Below, one piece after another: positions 43,343-54,146 of a DNA stretch of 64,000 bases. Below the pieces are notes generated by a model. It was not told the DNA's origin and did not search any database. It was given only the letters and a program-made list of their open reading frames with translations. Numbering within the stretch: the stretch's first letter is position 1; each line of letters begins with the position of its first letter. Made by a program: the position numbers and the translations under genes. The DNA comes from Pieris napi (Eukaryota; Arthropoda; Insecta; Lepidoptera; Pieridae): assembly GCF_905475465.1 (NCBI RefSeq), contig NC_062240.1, positions 4,045,001-4,109,000 on the forward strand. The letters are read 5' to 3'.

Positions 43343-44801
43343 CTTTATTTCATAACTGTCATAGGCTGGTGGAAAATGCATACAGATTACGTGTCGGTCA
43401 CGATTGGGGTATAAAACAAAGGACAGTTTAACAGCTCATCTGAAGTATGTAGGTATTTAAAAACCGTCACTAGGGTGTTAGATAAATCAAAATTTTTTTT
43501 TTAATTTCATTCCACCCAGGATTTTAACCTGACACCTCAAAAACCCCTAACACTATGAGACACACAGACACTCAGTTACACAGTGATAAGTGATAAAAAC
43601 AAATAATATAAAAGAAAAAGGTTTGTTCATTGAATTTACATTTAAAATTAGTAATGAAAGCGCTCACATCCACAATAGTTTTCCAGTTGTTATCTAGTCG
43701 GGCTTGTCTCCACGTCTCTGAATTTATGCTATTTTCGCTATCTCAATGTATTTTCACACAATTTCCATTCGTAAATTTTTTTATTAAAATTAAAATTTTA
43801 TTAAAATATTAGAACTAGGGATGTTTGTAAGTGTACTTTCTTAAAAAAAACGTATTAAATTAAAAACAAAAAATAAAATGAACAATGAAAATTATTTATG
43901 AAATTCAATATATTATTATTATTCACTATTTCAAATAAACAAATATCAGGACCTTAGTTAAAATAGTGTTATAAAATTGGTTTAATTTTGTCATTCAGAA
44001 ACGTTACACATTACAAAGAATTTTTTTTCAACGAAAACGTACGACGGATTAAAAAAAAATTTACTGGATTGCACCAAAACAAATCATATTTATTAAACAA
44101 TTTATATATAACACATTGCTTATTACTTGAACCCATGACTAACTACTCCAATACCTGATGGCTAAAATAATAATGAATAATTTCAATTATTAAATGCAGA
44201 CAAAGAGTTCCCATAAATTGTATTAGTCTTTACTAATACAACAGTTATATAATCAGTAAATCAAAATTCGTTTACTATAATTAAAATTAGAAGTTGTAGG
44301 AATACAGAGAACATTTAGGTATTATTCTCAGGGGAACAAGCACCTAATATGCGTGTGAATCTGTGGTCGGGATGCAGTTCCACCTGACATCAAACTATAT
44401 ATATTATGAGATAAACTAAAATCGGTAGCACGGAGTTCAAGAAACGCGTTAAATCCACCGCAGAAACTATTACCGGTTGCGGTCCGGCTGCCCGTCCACT
44501 CTAATGAGAGATCATGTAGGCTGAACATGCACTAGATGATATTATTTCGTATAAACACAAAATGTACGCTGCGGTGTAAGAGAAGGCACCGCAATCATGC
44601 CGCAAGTTTAAAATATTTTTATGTGTGAATTCAAGGGGTATAAACTGGGACTCTGGTTGTAGTTCATTCTGCTAATTACACGTAATTTTGTAGGTGGGTT
44701 AGTTTTGTGGGTTTGGTTTATTTTCTCTATATTTTCAATAATTTATCACTGAACACTCCATCTTACTAAGTGAAGGATGATTTATTCATTTATAAAAAAA
44801 A
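43343..44801. other. Intergenic, nothing recognised
   Basis: AT-rich. A G/C-richer strip (44330-44530) with open frames on the minus strand shows no known motif. Confidence 0.4.
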
Positions 44802-45129
44802 CTAGCTGACCCGGAAAATGTCGTTTTGCCATGTATATTATTTCTAGGAAAAAAAATTTTAGTTCAATAAAAATAACTATCTACGATAATAAAAAATAGG
44901 GGTTGATCGTAGAGGGGTGACAATTAAGGGTTCTACGTATTTTTGTATGCTGTATCATATAAAAATAAAAACAAAAAGTTTTGTCTAAAAAATAAAAATA
45001 AAAATTCAGGGGGCCTTAGCCCATTCTCAGACTTACTGAATATGCATAAAAAATTTCATAAGAATCGGTCGTGCCGTTTTGGAGGGGTATGGGAACGAAC
45101 ATTTTGACACGAAAATTTTATATATTAGA
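44802..45129 (-). mobile_element. Helitron-like element, family H1
   Basis: Antisense: CTAGCTGACCCGG with a decayed stem at the left and '...ATATATTAGA' at the right. Confidence 0.75.
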
Positions 45130-45153
45130 ATATTTGACGCTATTTGCTAAAAT

Positions 45154-45191
45154 CTATGAATGTCAAAGCGTATTCATAGATTTTAGCCTAT
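45154..45191. repeat. Perfect hairpin, 16-bp stem
   Basis: 'GCTAAAATCTATGAAT' and its inverse 'ATTCATAGATTTTAGC' lie 10 bases apart. Confidence 0.8.
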
Positions 45192-45595
45192 AGAACTGAG
45201 AAGATCCAGCCCATGAAGTCTACAGTACAGTCGACTATAATACCGTTATATATTTTTGGCTCTTCTGTTATTCAAGTCAAATTTAAATAAATTGTGTTTA
45301 ATAATAATAATCTTATTGTTTTCCGTTTGTATACAGCCTTAACTTTCTGCTTCGTTTGCAAAACCAATTCATTTGTTCTCCGCTGGGATTTCGAGGCACA
45401 TTAAGACTGCCATAGTAATTATTTTAATATCTATATAATTTACAATTATTATTTTCAATCTAGATATAGATTTTCTTATGCAATCCAATATAGGAATGGG
45501 GACTCCGTGGGCTAGTAACGCAAATTACCTGGGTTTAGTTTCTGGCTAAACTATAAATTAAGAAAAAACATGATGTTCGTCATTGCTATGCGACA

Positions 45596-45924
45596 TCTAA
45601 TATATACAATTCGTTCCCATACTCCTCCGAAACGGCTCGACTGATTGTTATGAAATTTTGTATGCATATTGGGTAAGTCTGAGAATCAGACTATCTATCT
45701 TTCAATCCCCTAAGTGATAAGGGGTCCACTCCAAAATTTGTTTTGATTTTTTAGACAATTTATTTTGTTTTTATTTTTTTATGATACAGCATACAAAAAT
45801 ACATACAACCCCTCTACAATCAACCCCTATTTTTTATTATAGTAGAAAGTAATTTTTCTTGAACTAAAAAAATGTTTCCTAGAAATAATATACATGGCAA
45901 AACAACATTTGCCGGGTCAGCTAG
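45596..45924 (+). mobile_element. Helitron-like element, family H1
   Basis: From TCTAATATATACAATTCGTT (with an internal deletion of the 'CTCGTGTCACGG' block) to GGGTCAGCTAG. The 3' stem GGCAAAACAACATTTGCC carries mismatches. Confidence 0.75.
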
Positions 45925-45944
45925 TGGACTGTGAATAATGAAAG

Positions 45945-46075
45945 TCAGTGGTTTAAAAAAGTTGTGCACAGAAAGCTGATCGCCACTATTAAGCATTTAC
46001 TTTTCTTATCATGAAACAGATACAGAAATAATATGTGCTGCAGACTTAAAAAGGTTGTAGCGCTATTAGTATAGA
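45945..46075 (+). mobile_element. Decayed SINE-1, 3' half
   Basis: 'GTGCACAGAAAGCTGATCGC', 'TTATCATGAAACAGATACAG' and 'TTAAAAAGGTTGTAGCGC' are in SINE-1 order. Confidence 0.6.
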
Positions 46076-46143
46076 TAATAAGTTTGCACTTATACATATA
46101 GTTTGAAAAAGTTTTATGTGAATACAAGTAGATATATAGTATA

Positions 46144-46520
46144 CTAGCAGACCGGCCAAGCGTTGCTGTGGCTAAGGTTTTTGTTATATTACATAGTAGT
46201 AAACTATTCAAGGGAAATGGTAGGAGAACACCAGTCATGGGGACCACCATGGTTTATTGGTTGTTTTGCCATTAAATTGTAGCTTATGTGAAACGTTCGT
46301 ACTTTCAACACAGCGCCATCTGTTAGAATTGTGACTATCAAATAATAAACAAATAATTAGCAATAAAATAATATTGCGGGTATAAATTGAGATGTAAGCT
46401 ATCCTATCTTTTCAGTTAGATCAAACTGCACACGGTGTGCAAATTTGATTGATATCGGTTCGGTAGTTCAGGAGTCCATAGCGGACAAACAACGTGACAC
46501 GTAATTTATATATACTAAGA
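46144..46520 (-). mobile_element. Helitron-like element, family H5 (copy 1)
   Basis: On the minus strand it starts TCTTAGTATATATAAATTAC and ends with the stem GCCACAGCAACGCTTGGC, ten bases, CTAG. 377 bp and noncoding. The copy at 48068 is highly similar. Confidence 0.8.
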
Positions 46521-46773
46521 TGTATAGTAGAAAGGAAGAAAGTGAAATTTCACACCAAACAACGTTTCATTTATAAGAAAAGCTATTAAATATATCAACA
46601 TATTACCAATATGACAAACTGTTTAAACTTTACTAACGATGTGAAGGAAGGATCCTCGACCACTCTAACCACTGACTAGCCGGCCTGAAGTTTCCAGTGG
46701 CTAAAGTCGAAAAGTTGTATATCTAATAGCCGGAATAACTTCGTCATATGAAATCGCAATTACTGTAATCGAA
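46521..46773. other. Intergenic with weak tRNA-SINE trace
   Basis: 'CTCGACCACTCTAACCACTG' near 46652 resembles the inverse A-box region of a tRNA-derived SINE; no more can be assigned. Confidence 0.35.
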
Positions 46774-46953
46774 GGGGTGTCGCTTTTTTTATACAATCGG
46801 AGGCAAAAGGGCAGGAGGCTCATGATGTTAAGTGATACCGCCGCCCATGAACACTCACACTGCCAGAAGGCTCGCGCTGCCGGCCTTTTAAGAATTCGTA
46901 TTCTTGAAGGACCCTAAGTCCAATTGGTTCGGAAATACTTCAGTAGGCAGCTA
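46774..46953 (-). mobile_element. LINE 3' end, family A (copy 10)
   Basis: Antisense ~180 bp with small deletions ('GGCAGGAGGCTCATGATG', 'CGCTGCCGGCCTTTTAAGAA', 'GGACCCTAAGTCCAATTGGT'). Confidence 0.8.
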
Positions 46954-47059
46954 CAACGAAATGCCATATTATTATTTATGTTATGCAAAATAACAAACGT
47001 TCATCCAATTTTCGGTTAAATAGTAGTCATTACTCTTTAGCAAACATGTGAATTCAACA

Positions 47060-47335
47060 CAAACACAACGGCCGCAAAGCAGACGGAAAATAATAAACGT
47101 CAAATATAAGAGTATTTCCTCCAACTTCAATTTTGTTCCCTTTGGAGTAAACTCAGTTCCGTGGGGTTCAAGTGCACAGGCGCTAATTAAAGATTTAAGT
47201 TGGCACCTGGTAGATAGTACCGGTGACCCCAGAGCTGGTGCTTTCCTTGCTCAACGAATAAGTATCGCAATACAGCGAGGAAATGCTGCCAGCGTTAAAA
47301 GTACAATCACAGTAACACAGGGACCAAACTTGTAA
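47060..47335 (+). pseudogene. LINE C-terminal fragment, family C (best copy)
   Basis: Part of a 95-codon open frame ending 'PWGSSAQALIKDL', 'DSTGDPRAGAFLAQRISIAI' and 'QRGNAAS'. L-x-Q-R-I-S-I-A-x-Q-R-G-N-A-A-S is a well-known C-terminal block of LINE ORF2 proteins in invertebrates. The rest of the LINE is missing upstream. Related fragments: 32536 and 35221. Confidence 0.75.
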
Positions 47336-48067
47336 TTATTTTTATATTAATTTTTAATTATTTTTATTATTACTATGTAGGTTAAGAAAATTTTAAATAC
47401 TGTATAATTATTTGATTGTTATGATTACTAAAATTCTATTTTTATTGTACACAATAAGGTAAATAGTAGTTAACATTGTTAAGACGACTCAATTAATTCT
47501 GATAGATATTATGATGATAAAATAACTTAATAAGTTGATAAGGAAAAAAACATTTCCCATTTTGAAAATAATTGCGATTCCAATTAACGGTTTTCTTAAT
47601 GTTCAATTGTTGTTCACCTTTCGCTCAAAGAATATAATTAAAATCCATACTAAATATCTGAAAGGTCCCTTTGATAATTTCTGTTGGGCGTTACAAAATA
47701 CACTATATAGTATTCAGAGCGTAAAGATTCCGTGATAGCCTATTATAAGCCTTTGTTTCAATTAACTGGATGTTGCAGGAACGTTGCCATTATGAAAATT
47801 GCTTCCTTAGCTTACTGTTGTATTTATAAAATACTTATATATAACCTAGTGTTTGTTCTCGACTTTGGCAAAACGAGTTTCCATTGTATTGGCACAATGT
47901 GTTAATGAGTAAAATAGTTTTGAAATCTAATAAACTTAATAGTTACGATCCATGTTGTGTATTTCTTTTATTTCTTCATACATATATAATAATTAGTGCG
48001 CTACCTAGTTATATTATATGAAGGTTAGCTGTTTTATAGCGCCTAAAGAGTTATATTTATATGTAAA
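47336..48067. other. Intergenic, nothing recognised
   Basis: The plus frame 47535-47735 has no recognisable domain. Confidence 0.4.
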
Positions 48068-48418
48068 CTAGCAGACCGGCCAAGCGTTGCTGTGGCTAAG
48101 GTTTTTGTTAAATTACATAGTAGCAAACTATTCAAGGGAAACGGTAGGGGAACACCATGCTTTTTTGGTGGTTATGCCATTAAATTGTAGCTTATGTGAA
48201 ACGTTGGTACTTTCAACACAGCGCCACCTGTTAGAATTGCGACTATCAAATAATAAATAAATATTTTGCAATAAAATAATATTGCGGGTATAAATTGAGA
48301 TGTAAGCTATCCTATCTTTTAAGTTGGATCAAACTACACACGGTGTGCAAATTTGATTGATATCGGTTTGGTAGTTTAGGAGTCCATAGCGGACAAACAA
48401 CGTGACACGTAATTAAGA
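48068..48418 (-). mobile_element. Helitron-like element, family H5 (copy 2)
   Basis: Antisense. Same CTAGCAGACCGGCCAAGCG end as copy 1; the interior is similar apart from a ~12-bp deletion near 'AACACCATG'. The 5' end is altered (AATTAAGA). Confidence 0.8.
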
Positions 48419-49034
48419 TATATTCAAGATCTCTAATAGTCTTGTCTCATTCACTCACACTTTTTACTGTAAGATTATAAAGGCTTCTTATTTTTAATTT
48501 TACAATTTGTTGTACAGTACTTAAGCGCATAGTGAAATTTTGGCGAGAATGTTGTATTTATTTAGAAAATTTGACTAAAAGGAGAAAAGTTAAAACTACA
48601 ACGAACGATTTAATTCTGATGTTTAAGCCCTACCTACAAAAACCCCTCCCACCAATCACGTCAATGGGGTAACTTGGGGTTGCGATAGCATTCAACCAAA
48701 ATTAAAAAAGGAATGTTGAATTGCCAACCTCGTACAACTATGGTAGTTTACAGAACACAAATTTAAGTTTATAGAAATAAACTTGCGCTCCGACCGGGAA
48801 TCAAACCCGATACCTCTAACATCACGGACATACATCTTAGACTTAGAAAATGTATGTATAATGAGTTTTAAATAGCAAGTTCACTTCTATTAAACTATGA
48901 ATACAAATAAATTGAAAACAAAATTGTTCATTATTTTCCTCAACAATTGTCGCCAATTATATTTATTTACACTTGTTATCGGTCAGAATCAGCGAAGGCC
49001 ATAACTCTGTCCTAACTATTATACAATTGTTCCA
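48419..49034. other. Upstream flank of the secreted-peptide gene; decayed tRNA-SINE
   Basis: 48783-48838 reads in antisense like a tRNA-derived head ('CCGGGAATCAAACCCGATAC'), preceded by an unfamiliar body. Nothing else recognised. Confidence 0.4.
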
Positions 49035-49040
49035 TATAAG
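49035..49040 (+). promoter_or_regulatory. Possible TATA box of the secreted-peptide gene
   Basis: TATAAG in 'CCATATAAGG' lies ~75 bp before the start codon, leaving room for transcription to begin near 49065-49072. Based on position only. Confidence 0.35.
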
Positions 49041-49113
49041 GAAATCTGTGTTAGGCCGATCCCCATAAGACATTTCATCACTCTTGGTTTCGATCGACGC
49101 AAGCGCAGACGCA

Positions 49114-49174
49114 ATGAAGACTGTATTTATTATTTGCATATTTGTATACGTCGTATGTGGAAATGAGGAGGACT
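49114..49174 (+). CDS. Secreted-peptide gene, exon 1 (signal peptide)
   Basis: Encodes 20 residues and one base of the next codon. Donor T|GTGAGT is near consensus. Reading through would stop two codons later, so splicing is required. Confidence 0.8.
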
Positions 49175-52100
49175 GTGAGTAGTTTTTTTTATAAACTTAT
49201 TTCATGATCTATATTATTTTGAGAAAATTTTGAATGAGACTTAATTGATGAAAAGGCATTTTTTTTTAAAATAAGACCGTTTTGAATTAGTTAGTTATTC
49301 TTTTGCCTATATACAAGGTGCACTAACAAATAATGGACTTCAGTAGTATTTAAATTACCACCTATTTTAAATATTTTTATAAACTCATAATTGCTGTCTA
49401 TAGGATGGATACTGGTAGTGGTTTCATCTTTATCATAAATGAAACGTTTTGTCCATGCCCGAGTGGACTTCAAAATTTGTCAATTAAAAGTCTTCATTTT
49501 TGTTTTGTGAACAAACTAAATCAACACCATTTAAATATGAGAGTTTAATGATTTGAATATGAAAAATAATGAATTTTCTTATGTCTAAAGGTTGAGAAAG
49601 AAAAAAGAAAAAACTTATACTGTATAGTAAAAAGGATATTTAGTTAAAAAGAACGTTCTCTAGCTACAATAGGATTCCTTGTGTCGTGGGCAGCTAGCTA
49701 TATTTTAACTTTTGACATGTTAACTCAAACTCAAACTCAAAATATCTTTACTCACATAGGTAAACAAGTACACTTATGAACGTCAAAAAGAAGTTAAATT
49801 AATTGTAAATTTACATTAACTACCAGTTCGCAAGTCAAGGGCCTAGAGCGGGTAAGAAGAACTGGCAAGAAATTTTCCGCCACTCTTTTTAATCGCCAAG
49901 TATTGAATCATACAAATTGTTTGAACTGGAGAAATCAATCCCAAGGATTAGGATCATTTAAGTATTCGTCAAATTTATAAAAAGCTTTATTAATTAATTT
50001 ACGTTTAACTATAACTATAATTAACTTGACAATAATTTCTACTTACATTTTATAATTCAAGTATTGTCACGATTAGAATATTTTCGGACAGGTTATTAGT
50101 GAATGTATAAAGTTTTAAATAGTTAGTGATTTTTTTAAATAAAGTGGTAAAAGATAAGATAATTGAATGAGTTTTGAAGAAAGTGACTTTTTAGGGAAGC
50201 TTATATGTAGGTTTGCGTTGTGTGGTGTAGTCGGTCTTTGTTTCCAAATACAAAGTTGTAAGTCTAAATATTAACAATATTTTTTTATTGTGAAATTTCA
50301 TAGTAGGTAATAAATTTTCTTTAATTTCCCGGCATCCGACACAATATGCATATTATTTTTAATATTTTTTTAGTCATGACTGATTGTATTTGTTTTAATT
50401 TGATACAGCCAATTGGTGTGAAATTGCAAATAATGAATACTCTAAGAAAATTGCCGTGACTTATACATTACATAAAAAATAAACGTTTCATGTCAAACCT
50501 TGTTAATTTAACAGAGAGCCGTGTTGGCCTAGTAGCTCCACCGAGCGACTCTCGTCCCTGAGTTCGTGGGTTTGATCCCCAGCTGTGCACCAATTGATTT
50601 TTATGTCTATGTGCACATTTAATGTTCGCCCGAACAGTGAAGGAAACATCTTGAGGAAACCGACCCAAAAAGTCGACGAACAAAAAATTGGGTTTTCGTA
50701 CCACACACAATAGTTCTATAGTTCCTTATTCTTTAGAAAGTCTTTGAAAAGTAAAAAAAGTGAAAAAAAAATTTAAAAGCGTAAAATGCTCTGCCAGCTT
50801 CCTGAGAAAAGAAGAGAAAGAAAATGAAATAAAGAGATCTTATATTTTACTAAATTAAAATAACTATATTGTACAGAAAAATCGTTTTTTATTAGATCTC
50901 AAACTCAAAATTGATAGACATTTATATAGACAAAGTAATGACTCGATAGTATGTGAGAAATAATATTTATTAAATTCTACTTAGGTACTGAATCCTTTTG
51001 CTTTTGTGCAATGTGAGAACTAAATCTAGATTCAATTGTTAACTAGCTAACAGCAAATTTAGTTGCAATAACATTATTGCGGATATATATGCAGTATGCA
51101 CATGCGAAGTTGTGTGTCTGCCTTAACTTGTGTGTCTGCCTCAACTTGTGTGTCTGCCTCAGCTTGTGTGTCTGCCTCAACTTGTGTGTCTGCCTCAACT
51201 TGTGTGTCTGCCTCAACCTTGTGTGTCTTTCTATAGGAATTTTACATTAAATGAATATGGGATTCTTTCAGGTTTAGTTTTTCAGTTATTCAATAAACTT
51301 ATTTTATACTATTGTACCCATAACATATATTACAATAAAAATATTGATATATTATAGGTTGGGATTTGAATTTGAAAATTTACATTAACTTTTTATTAAT
51401 GCTTTTTATAGCTGGCCTGGCGAACATCGTACCGCCTAACAGTCGATTCTTTATTTTTTTTTAATACTTATTCAGTATTCTGCTATTCGGGACACCGGTC
51501 CAGCTAGTAAGATAAAAAAAAATAAAGTTGATTATTTTTCCGACCCAAATATCGGCCAATAGAATTGCACCATTCGACGTCACGTGGTACAACCTACATG
51601 GTATTATACTAATAATTTTTTGTGAAAATTTTCTCTGGTCGTTGCTTCAAGAAAAGTATTAAGTAGTTCTTTTATTCATTATGAAATTCTTATTTGTTAA
51701 CTGTACATTTCGTCTCATGGTGCAATTCTATTGGCCAACATTTGGGTCGGAAAAATAATCCCCCGAATACCACACGAGCTTCAAAATTATCGGGCATTTC
51801 CCTCAAGGTTCCCTGCAAACAAATATAGTCGTCATGACGACTATATTTGTTTGCAACGAACCTATCGGGAAATACCCGATAATTTTGAAGCTCTTGTGGT
51901 ATTATAACTGATAAGACAACAAATACATTATGTCAAAAATTAAAAAATTACCTTCCCAGAACCCCTCCACTAACACTTGAACTTTATGATATGGTATTAA
52001 AGTTCAAATTGACTTTTAAGTATTATTACGAATATTTTGTATGGGAATATAGAAAAGTGTTGTTTTTAGACTGTTTCACTCAATTTTTTTAATTTTTCTC

Positions 52101-53055
52101 TCCGTAAGAACTATCCTCGTACTTCAAGGAATATTATAAAAAAAAAATCAGACAAATCGGTCAAGCCGTTTTAATGTTATGTCGTGACAACGGAAAACGG
52201 GTTTCATTTTTATATATATAGACTAGCTAGCCTATACCGTTTCACACAGCTAGACATTTTTAATGGCGAATTTTTTTTTTAAATCCGTTCAGTGGTATAG
52301 CTATGCAACACAACACAACAACAATTATGTGGAAGATCATATGTGCTGTTTGACATTCATCGAACTCATAACTTATGATGAACTTTATGTGTCGAATAGC
52401 GCTATCTGACAGTCGTGAAACGCAACAATAGTGTTTATCCTACCAATAAGTAATAAATAGCTAATTTGGAACTTATGTAGAACTTATTCGTACATTGTGA
52501 AACAGACCCTTATTATAATAAAATTGGTTATAAGGTTATACGATTTCAGTTAGGCTGATAGATTCTATCATTCAAGAGGAGCCGTGTGCAACTCAAGGTG
52601 GTATCTGTACAGTGGCCGCTGATTGCCCAAAAGGCCATTTGGCTGAACAACCAGATCTTTGCCCCAAACAGCGCAAACATGGGGTAGAATGTTGCCATGG
52701 ACGTGAGTATATAGTATTGAGAAGATTATACAGTAATTCAAAATACCCAGCTAAGAAGTATTTATAGCTACGCAAATCTACTGATATAAACCTATATGGA
52801 CCACTAATTTTTTAAATAACATAAAGCATTAATTATTATGTTAAAGTTCTCAAAAACTTAAGTTAAATGCTGTATAAATTCTCTCTTCCATCTCTGTTGC
52901 TCATGTTAATATACTCTCTTTCAGAATCTCGAAAAGAAGTAAGATGTGAGAAAAACGGAGGCACCTGTTTGAAAAAAAATGACTTCTGCAATAATAAACT
53001 CATTTTGGAGCCTTCAGACTGCCCGTCAGATCGGAAGTGCTGTATTCTAGTGTAG
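49114..53055 (+). CDS. Secreted two-module cysteine-rich peptide (U-scoloptoxin(19)-like), three exons
   Basis: Exons 49114-49174, 52550-52702 and 52925-53055 join (phases 1 and 1) into 115 codons (114 residues and TAG). Residues 1-16 form a signal peptide (MKTVFIICIFVYVVCG). Module 1 (about residues 29-70) contains 'EEPCATQGGIC', 'ADCPKG', 'LCPKQRKHGVECCHG' (six Cys). Module 2 (73-114) contains 'VRCEKNGGTC', 'FCNNK' and 'DCPSDRKCCILV' (six Cys). The C-x6-C...CC layout twice over matches the arthropod family annotated as U-scoloptoxin(19)-like. Most insect members have no known toxic role; secreted and disulfide-rich is what the sequence supports. Intron 1 is 3.4 kb and filled with repeats. 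Confidence 0.85.
49725..49960 (-). mobile_element. LINE 3'-end repeat, family D (copy 3), in intron 1
   Basis: Antisense, with the tail repeat 'ACTCAAACTCAAACTC', then 'AAGTCAAGGGCCTAGAGCGG' and 'GCCACTCTTTTTAATCGCC'. Confidence 0.75.
50517..50690 (+). mobile_element. SINE-1, 5' half, in intron 1
   Basis: Head 'GTGTTGGCCTAGTAGCTCC' with 'GGTTTGATCCCCAGCTGTGC'. The body stops after 'GACCCAAAAAGTCGACGAAC'. Slightly diverged A and B boxes. Confidence 0.85.
51110..51231 (+). repeat. 18-bp minisatellite, about seven copies, in intron 1
   Basis: Unit 'CTTGTGTGTCTGCCTCAA' repeats with few changes. In one frame it reads VCLPQL repeatedly, which explains the apparent repetitive open frame at 51130; that frame is not a gene. 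Confidence 0.9.
51405..51511. mobile_element. Possible Helitron-like 3' fragments
   Basis: 'GCTGGCCTGGCGAACATCGT' and, 80 bp on, 'GGGACACCGGTCCAGCTAG' both look like Helitron termini in opposite senses. Stems are weak, so this is tentative. Confidence 0.3.
51530..51908. repeat. Fold-back element P2 (copy 2), in intron 1
   Basis: Reverse-orientation copy of 31666-32014. The central palindrome 'ATATAGTCGTCATGACGACT' is flanked by 'CGATAATTTTGAAGCTC' arms, plus the outer pair 'ATTATTTTTCCGACCCAAAT' and its inverse. Confidence 0.87.
52140..52222 (-). mobile_element. Helitron-like 5' part, decayed, in intron 1
   Basis: On the minus strand TCTATATATATAAAAATG is followed by a segment whose plus strand reads 'AAATCGGTCAAGCCGTTTTA', the block seen in complete Helitron-like copies. 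No matching 3' end. Confidence 0.45.
52550..52702 (+). CDS. Secreted-peptide gene, exon 2 (module 1)
   Basis: The acceptor GATTTCAG at 52549 is the only one that avoids a stop at the exon 1-2 junction; the nearer CAAG at 52576 would create TAG. Codes FRLIDSIIQ and the first six-cysteine module. Donor C|GTGAGT, phase 1. Confidence 0.85.
52925..53055 (+). CDS. Secreted-peptide gene, exon 3 (module 2)
   Basis: Acceptor CTTTCAG. Codes the second six-cysteine module and ends in CCILV plus TAG. Intron 2 is only 222 bp. Confidence 0.88.
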
Positions 53056-53153
53056 TTAAAAAGTTTTTAAAGTTGAAAGAAAAAATATCTATCACATTTA
53101 TACTATTTTAGAAAGTTGTGAAGAACCATCTACAGTATTTTGCCAATCAGAAA

Positions 53154-53650
53154 GTCGAGTTATATATGTTAACGTAAAATTGTAAACACCGTTAGATTGT
53201 AATCTAACTCGCGAGATTATAAACTGTCGAAAGATTGTGAACCTCAGCTTACTGCTTATAATTTAACGTATTATTATTCGGTAGATTGTATTGCACTAAC
53301 TTAGTTATCATTCAAACTTCTTTGGTCAATTACAGATCAATTTTACTTTCCAACAATTTCATATAACTACCGAATAATAATACGTTAAATTGTAAGCAGT
53401 TCGTAGAGGTTCACAATCTTTCGACAGTTTATAATCTCGCGAGATAGATTACAATCTAACGGTGTTTACAATTTTACGGTGACATATATATGCACACAGA
53501 AATATTATATATGTCGGAGCAATATGCCATTGCTGACTGTCAACTGTCATTGTTATTATATGTCTCAGAACTATAATAACAATGACAGTTGACAGTCATG
53601 CCATTGCTCCGACATATATAATATTTCTGTGTGCATATATATAACTCGAC
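53154..53650. repeat. Nested pair of fold-back elements
   Basis: An outer element with ends GTCGAGTTATATAT / ATATATAACTCGAC has ~75-bp arms ('GCACACAGAAATATTATATA' and inverse, 'CAACTGTCATTGTTAT' and inverse). Its left arm is split at 53169 by an inner element (53169-53482) with ~110-bp arms that start 'TAACGTAAAATTGTAAACAC' and end with the inverse 'GTGTTTACAATTTTACGGT'. Removing the inner one restores the symmetry of the outer. Confidence 0.85.
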
Positions 53651-53734
53651 AACATCAAAGCCTCTTCAGTTTAAAACTTTGAATTATACTATTTGTAAAC
53701 ATTAACAGATCTACAAATTAACGACTATTTGATG

Positions 53735-53785
53735 TATTTTTGCTGACAGCTATGGCATTGCTCCGACATATATATATAAGACAAT
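53735..53785 (-). repeat. Solo arm of the outer fold-back family
   Basis: 'GGCATTGCTCCGACATATAT' repeats the arm of the element at 53483-53650 without a partner. Confidence 0.65.
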
Positions 53786-54146
53786 AGTTTGTATTTCAAT
53801 TGCAAGAGGCTAAATAAAACTTCTATTTGTTTCTCTGTAAGTAAAGAATGCAATTTTATTTATCGAGTAGGTTACACACTGATACAATCCTTACAAAACT
53901 AACACAATCTCACCTGTAAGTAAAGAAACGACAATAAAAGTTTATTGTTATCACCTCTCGATGCATATAGCTTAACTAAGTATGAAATTAATTAACAAAT
54001 AAGATTAAAATACAATTCAACGATCTCAGCCTATTTGTCCTTTACATCTTTGACAATGGCAGCTAGCTTGACGTGACACGACGCGGCTCACTCACGAACT
54101 AGCAGTGCGCGCGAATATTCAAATTAAAGAGATCATTCTCTTTACA
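53786..54146. other. Intergenic, nothing recognised
   Basis: A G/C-richer strip near 54060-54110 (CGTGACACGACGCGGC) has no other sign of function. Confidence 0.4.

Noticed and set aside
47048..47335. 95-codon frame as a host gene
   Set aside because: Its C-terminal half is a LINE ORF2 signature repeated at 32.5 and 35.2 kb, so it is treated as a LINE remnant.
51130..51357. 75-codon frame with VCLPQL repeats
   Set aside because: It is a direct consequence of the 18-bp minisatellite, whose period is a multiple of three.
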